NCBI GenBank assembly: GCA_002205965.3
Contig: NADL03000035.1
Span: forward strand, 310,001-374,000
Origin: Kappaphycus alvarezii
Taxonomy: Eukaryota; Rhodophyta; Florideophyceae; Gigartinales; Solieriaceae
Length of the DNA stretch: 64,000 nucleotides
Reading direction: 5' to 3'
Positions 62,650 through 64,000 of this stretch are shown piece by piece. Numbering within the stretch: the stretch's first letter is position 1; each line of letters starts with the position of its first letter. The position numbers were made by a program, and so were the translations under genes. Below the pieces are notes generated by a model, which was not told the DNA's origin, did no database searches, and saw nothing but the letters and a program-made list of their open reading frames with translations.

Positions 62650-64000
62650 TTACCGAAGTGTCCATCACGAAAAACCAAAACACAACTCGCGACTTTGGGG
62701 AACCCCTAACGGGCTTCGATGAACCGCGTCGCGGGGTCCATTTCCACAATTGGCAACCACCTCCGCTATCGCGCAGTAGTGCAGATCTCTTTAACGATTT
62801 CAGGAAAGCTTCGTCATCTAATCATTGCGCTGATCGATCTCTTGAGCCTGCTACCCAATCTTCTGATCCGAAAGCAAGTTTATGCACGCAAGCGGCCACT
62901 TACGTTCTGAAAACCCCGATTACCAACCTGAGTTCCTTTAAACCCACTTTTCAGATCTTACAGTTGTCTTCCCTATCATCAGGTCCCGAAGTTTCGCACT
63001 CTGCGCTACCTTTGCCATTGCATCCGCCAGGTTGTTGCTCCCTGGAATTTGCGCAATCCCGGCGATATTTTTCTTTCGATAAGACTCTATCTTATTGCGG
63101 TCATATCAATCATAACTCTCCTTTCCGCCGAATGATTGTTTCTTGATACCATATCTAACAATGCTTTGCCGTCTGTCACCATTCAAATCAGGTACCGACG
63201 CTTTATGATGTCTTCGAGATCATGCTGAATAATAAATGGCGCATCAAAAAGGGCTGAAAACACCATCACCTCTCCTGCCAATGAAGAATGTGTGACTCGC
63301 CTACACTTCTTGCTGCTGAGTTTACGCAAGTTCACGTTTCAATATTTGTCATTTAGATCAATTACGTATCCAATTTGGCTAGAAATGTCCAAGTTGTTAT
63401 CCAACGAAGCGTCTGTATACACTGTGCTGCCTACTAACTCCAGATTTAAACGCGGAAAGCAAATAACCAATTTTGCTGACTTCTGCACTTGCCTTATGAC
63501 TTGGTTTACCATCGTGATGTTCTCGCTTCCAAACTCTCAATCCTTTACTTGCGCGATTTTCGCAACTGCGCACGCAATGTCAGTGCTTGTGTTGCACAGC
63601 CGAGAAATCCTTGTGCGTGCTGAACGGGAGCCCCTGAACGTAGCAAGAACGTGGCATTCTTCCAGCAACCTTATCTTCGCCGCGTACCTTCTGATGCAGA
63701 AAGTAGCCATCATCGAGCTGGTCGATACTCACCCTCCGACAATATTATCCAACTGCCTGTCAGTGCTTCAAAAACGACTCATCGTAAGGCTATTCTCTCT
63801 CAAGAATTGCTTATTACCGTAATGCAATGTGTGATCCACTAGGACTCCCGAAAGTCCGATTAGTCTTCCTCTTTTATGGCGGTAGTACAGACTGAGTTCG
63901 CCACAAGTTTATCGCATACCTAATTACATGCGATGGTGCTTGTCTTTGGTGAAGCACCAGTAATCAGTATTGTCTGCGAGGTCATAAAGGGGCTTAAAGA
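62650..64000 (-). pseudogene. copia-like Pol remnant: RT end and RNase H
   Basis: Reading the minus strand from the window end, the end of reverse transcriptase reads SRLCNTSTDIACAVAKIAQV (about 63,600-63,540). RNase H follows: STVYTDASLDNNLDISSQIG with the first catalytic Asp (about 63,435-63,375), SSKKCRRVTHSSLAGEVMVF with the Glu (about 63,315-63,255), and VTDGKALLDMVSRNN with the next Asp (about 63,180-63,130). RNase H ends near 63,030. Frameshifts and stops are present. The element continues beyond 64,000. The KKCRRVT...LAGEV form differs from the RNase H of the two other copia elements, so it is a different family. Confidence 0.75.

Noticed and set aside
62583..63146. 187-codon plus-strand frame
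   Set aside because: It is antisense to copia-like pol sequence on the minus strand and has no motif of its own.
63292..63822. 176-codon plus-strand frame
   Set aside because: It is antisense to a readable RNase H domain on the minus strand.
1..64000. CRISPR arrays, bacterial operons or phage-type modules
   Set aside because: No regularly spaced repeats, ribosome-binding sites or prokaryotic gene packing; introns and element types show eukaryotic nuclear DNA.

Overview
The window is eukaryotic nuclear DNA. Spliceosomal introns are few and short (GT...AG, about 130 nt), and the genes encode mitochondrial or membrane proteins: a mitochondrial carrier, a proton-translocating NAD(P) transhydrogenase, a copine-type C2 protein and a GT34-like glycosyltransferase. 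Ty1/copia, LINE-type and PIF/Harbinger mobile elements are all present. A guanylate kinase with an N-terminal membrane module resembling plastid AtpI/CGL160-like proteins, compact genes, and abundant TACAGTAC/GTACTGTA intergenic repeats make a microalga (stramenopile, perhaps a diatom) my best guess. This is inference only.

Layout. 2.0-4.1 kb: a decayed PIF/Harbinger transposon with its two genes (Myb/SANT protein on +, DDE nuclease on -) facing each other. 4.8-18.2 kb: the host gene cluster. It holds a mitochondrial carrier (+), a MUG/TDG-like uracil-DNA glycosylase (+), a membrane-module/guanylate-kinase fusion (-), a GT34-like glycosyltransferase (+), a copine-type double-C2 protein (-) and an NAD(P) transhydrogenase (-). 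The guanylate kinase and glycosyltransferase genes are divergent, with a TACAGTAC repeat cluster between them. 18.6-19.3 kb: further TACAGTAC clusters upstream of the transhydrogenase. 20.1-29.7 kb: a transposon nest. A minus-strand LINE appears in two pieces (29.6-28.5 and 22.3-20.7 kb) around a minus-strand Ty1/copia element that keeps its 5' LTR (27,459-27,895) and a primer-binding site matching the initiator-tRNA anticodon arm. A separate plus-strand reverse-transcriptase fragment lies at about 20.3 kb.

From about 30.0 to 61.9 kb is a strongly AT-rich block in which I recognise almost no genes. It contains one dead plus-strand copia element (49.65-51.75 kb), a small GC-richer acidic ORF (33.8-34.45 kb) and a GC-richer island with tandem repeats and LTR-like features (53.4-54.9 kb). 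At about 61.9 kb composition switches back, and a minus-strand copia-like Pol remnant (RNase H) runs to the window end.

The host genes are recognisable over their full length but are repeatedly interrupted by one-base frameshifts, at least six in the transhydrogenase alone. The frameshifts I traced mostly look like lost single bases. This pattern suggests uncorrected sequencing indels more than six independent pseudogenes, but the sequence alone cannot settle it. Coordinates of frameshifted genes are therefore outer limits. I do not see a clearly new multi-gene system. The most unusual items are the membrane-module/guanylate-kinase fusion, the GT34-like protein with an apparent C-terminal membrane anchor, the TACAGTAC clusters, and the 32-kb AT-rich block.
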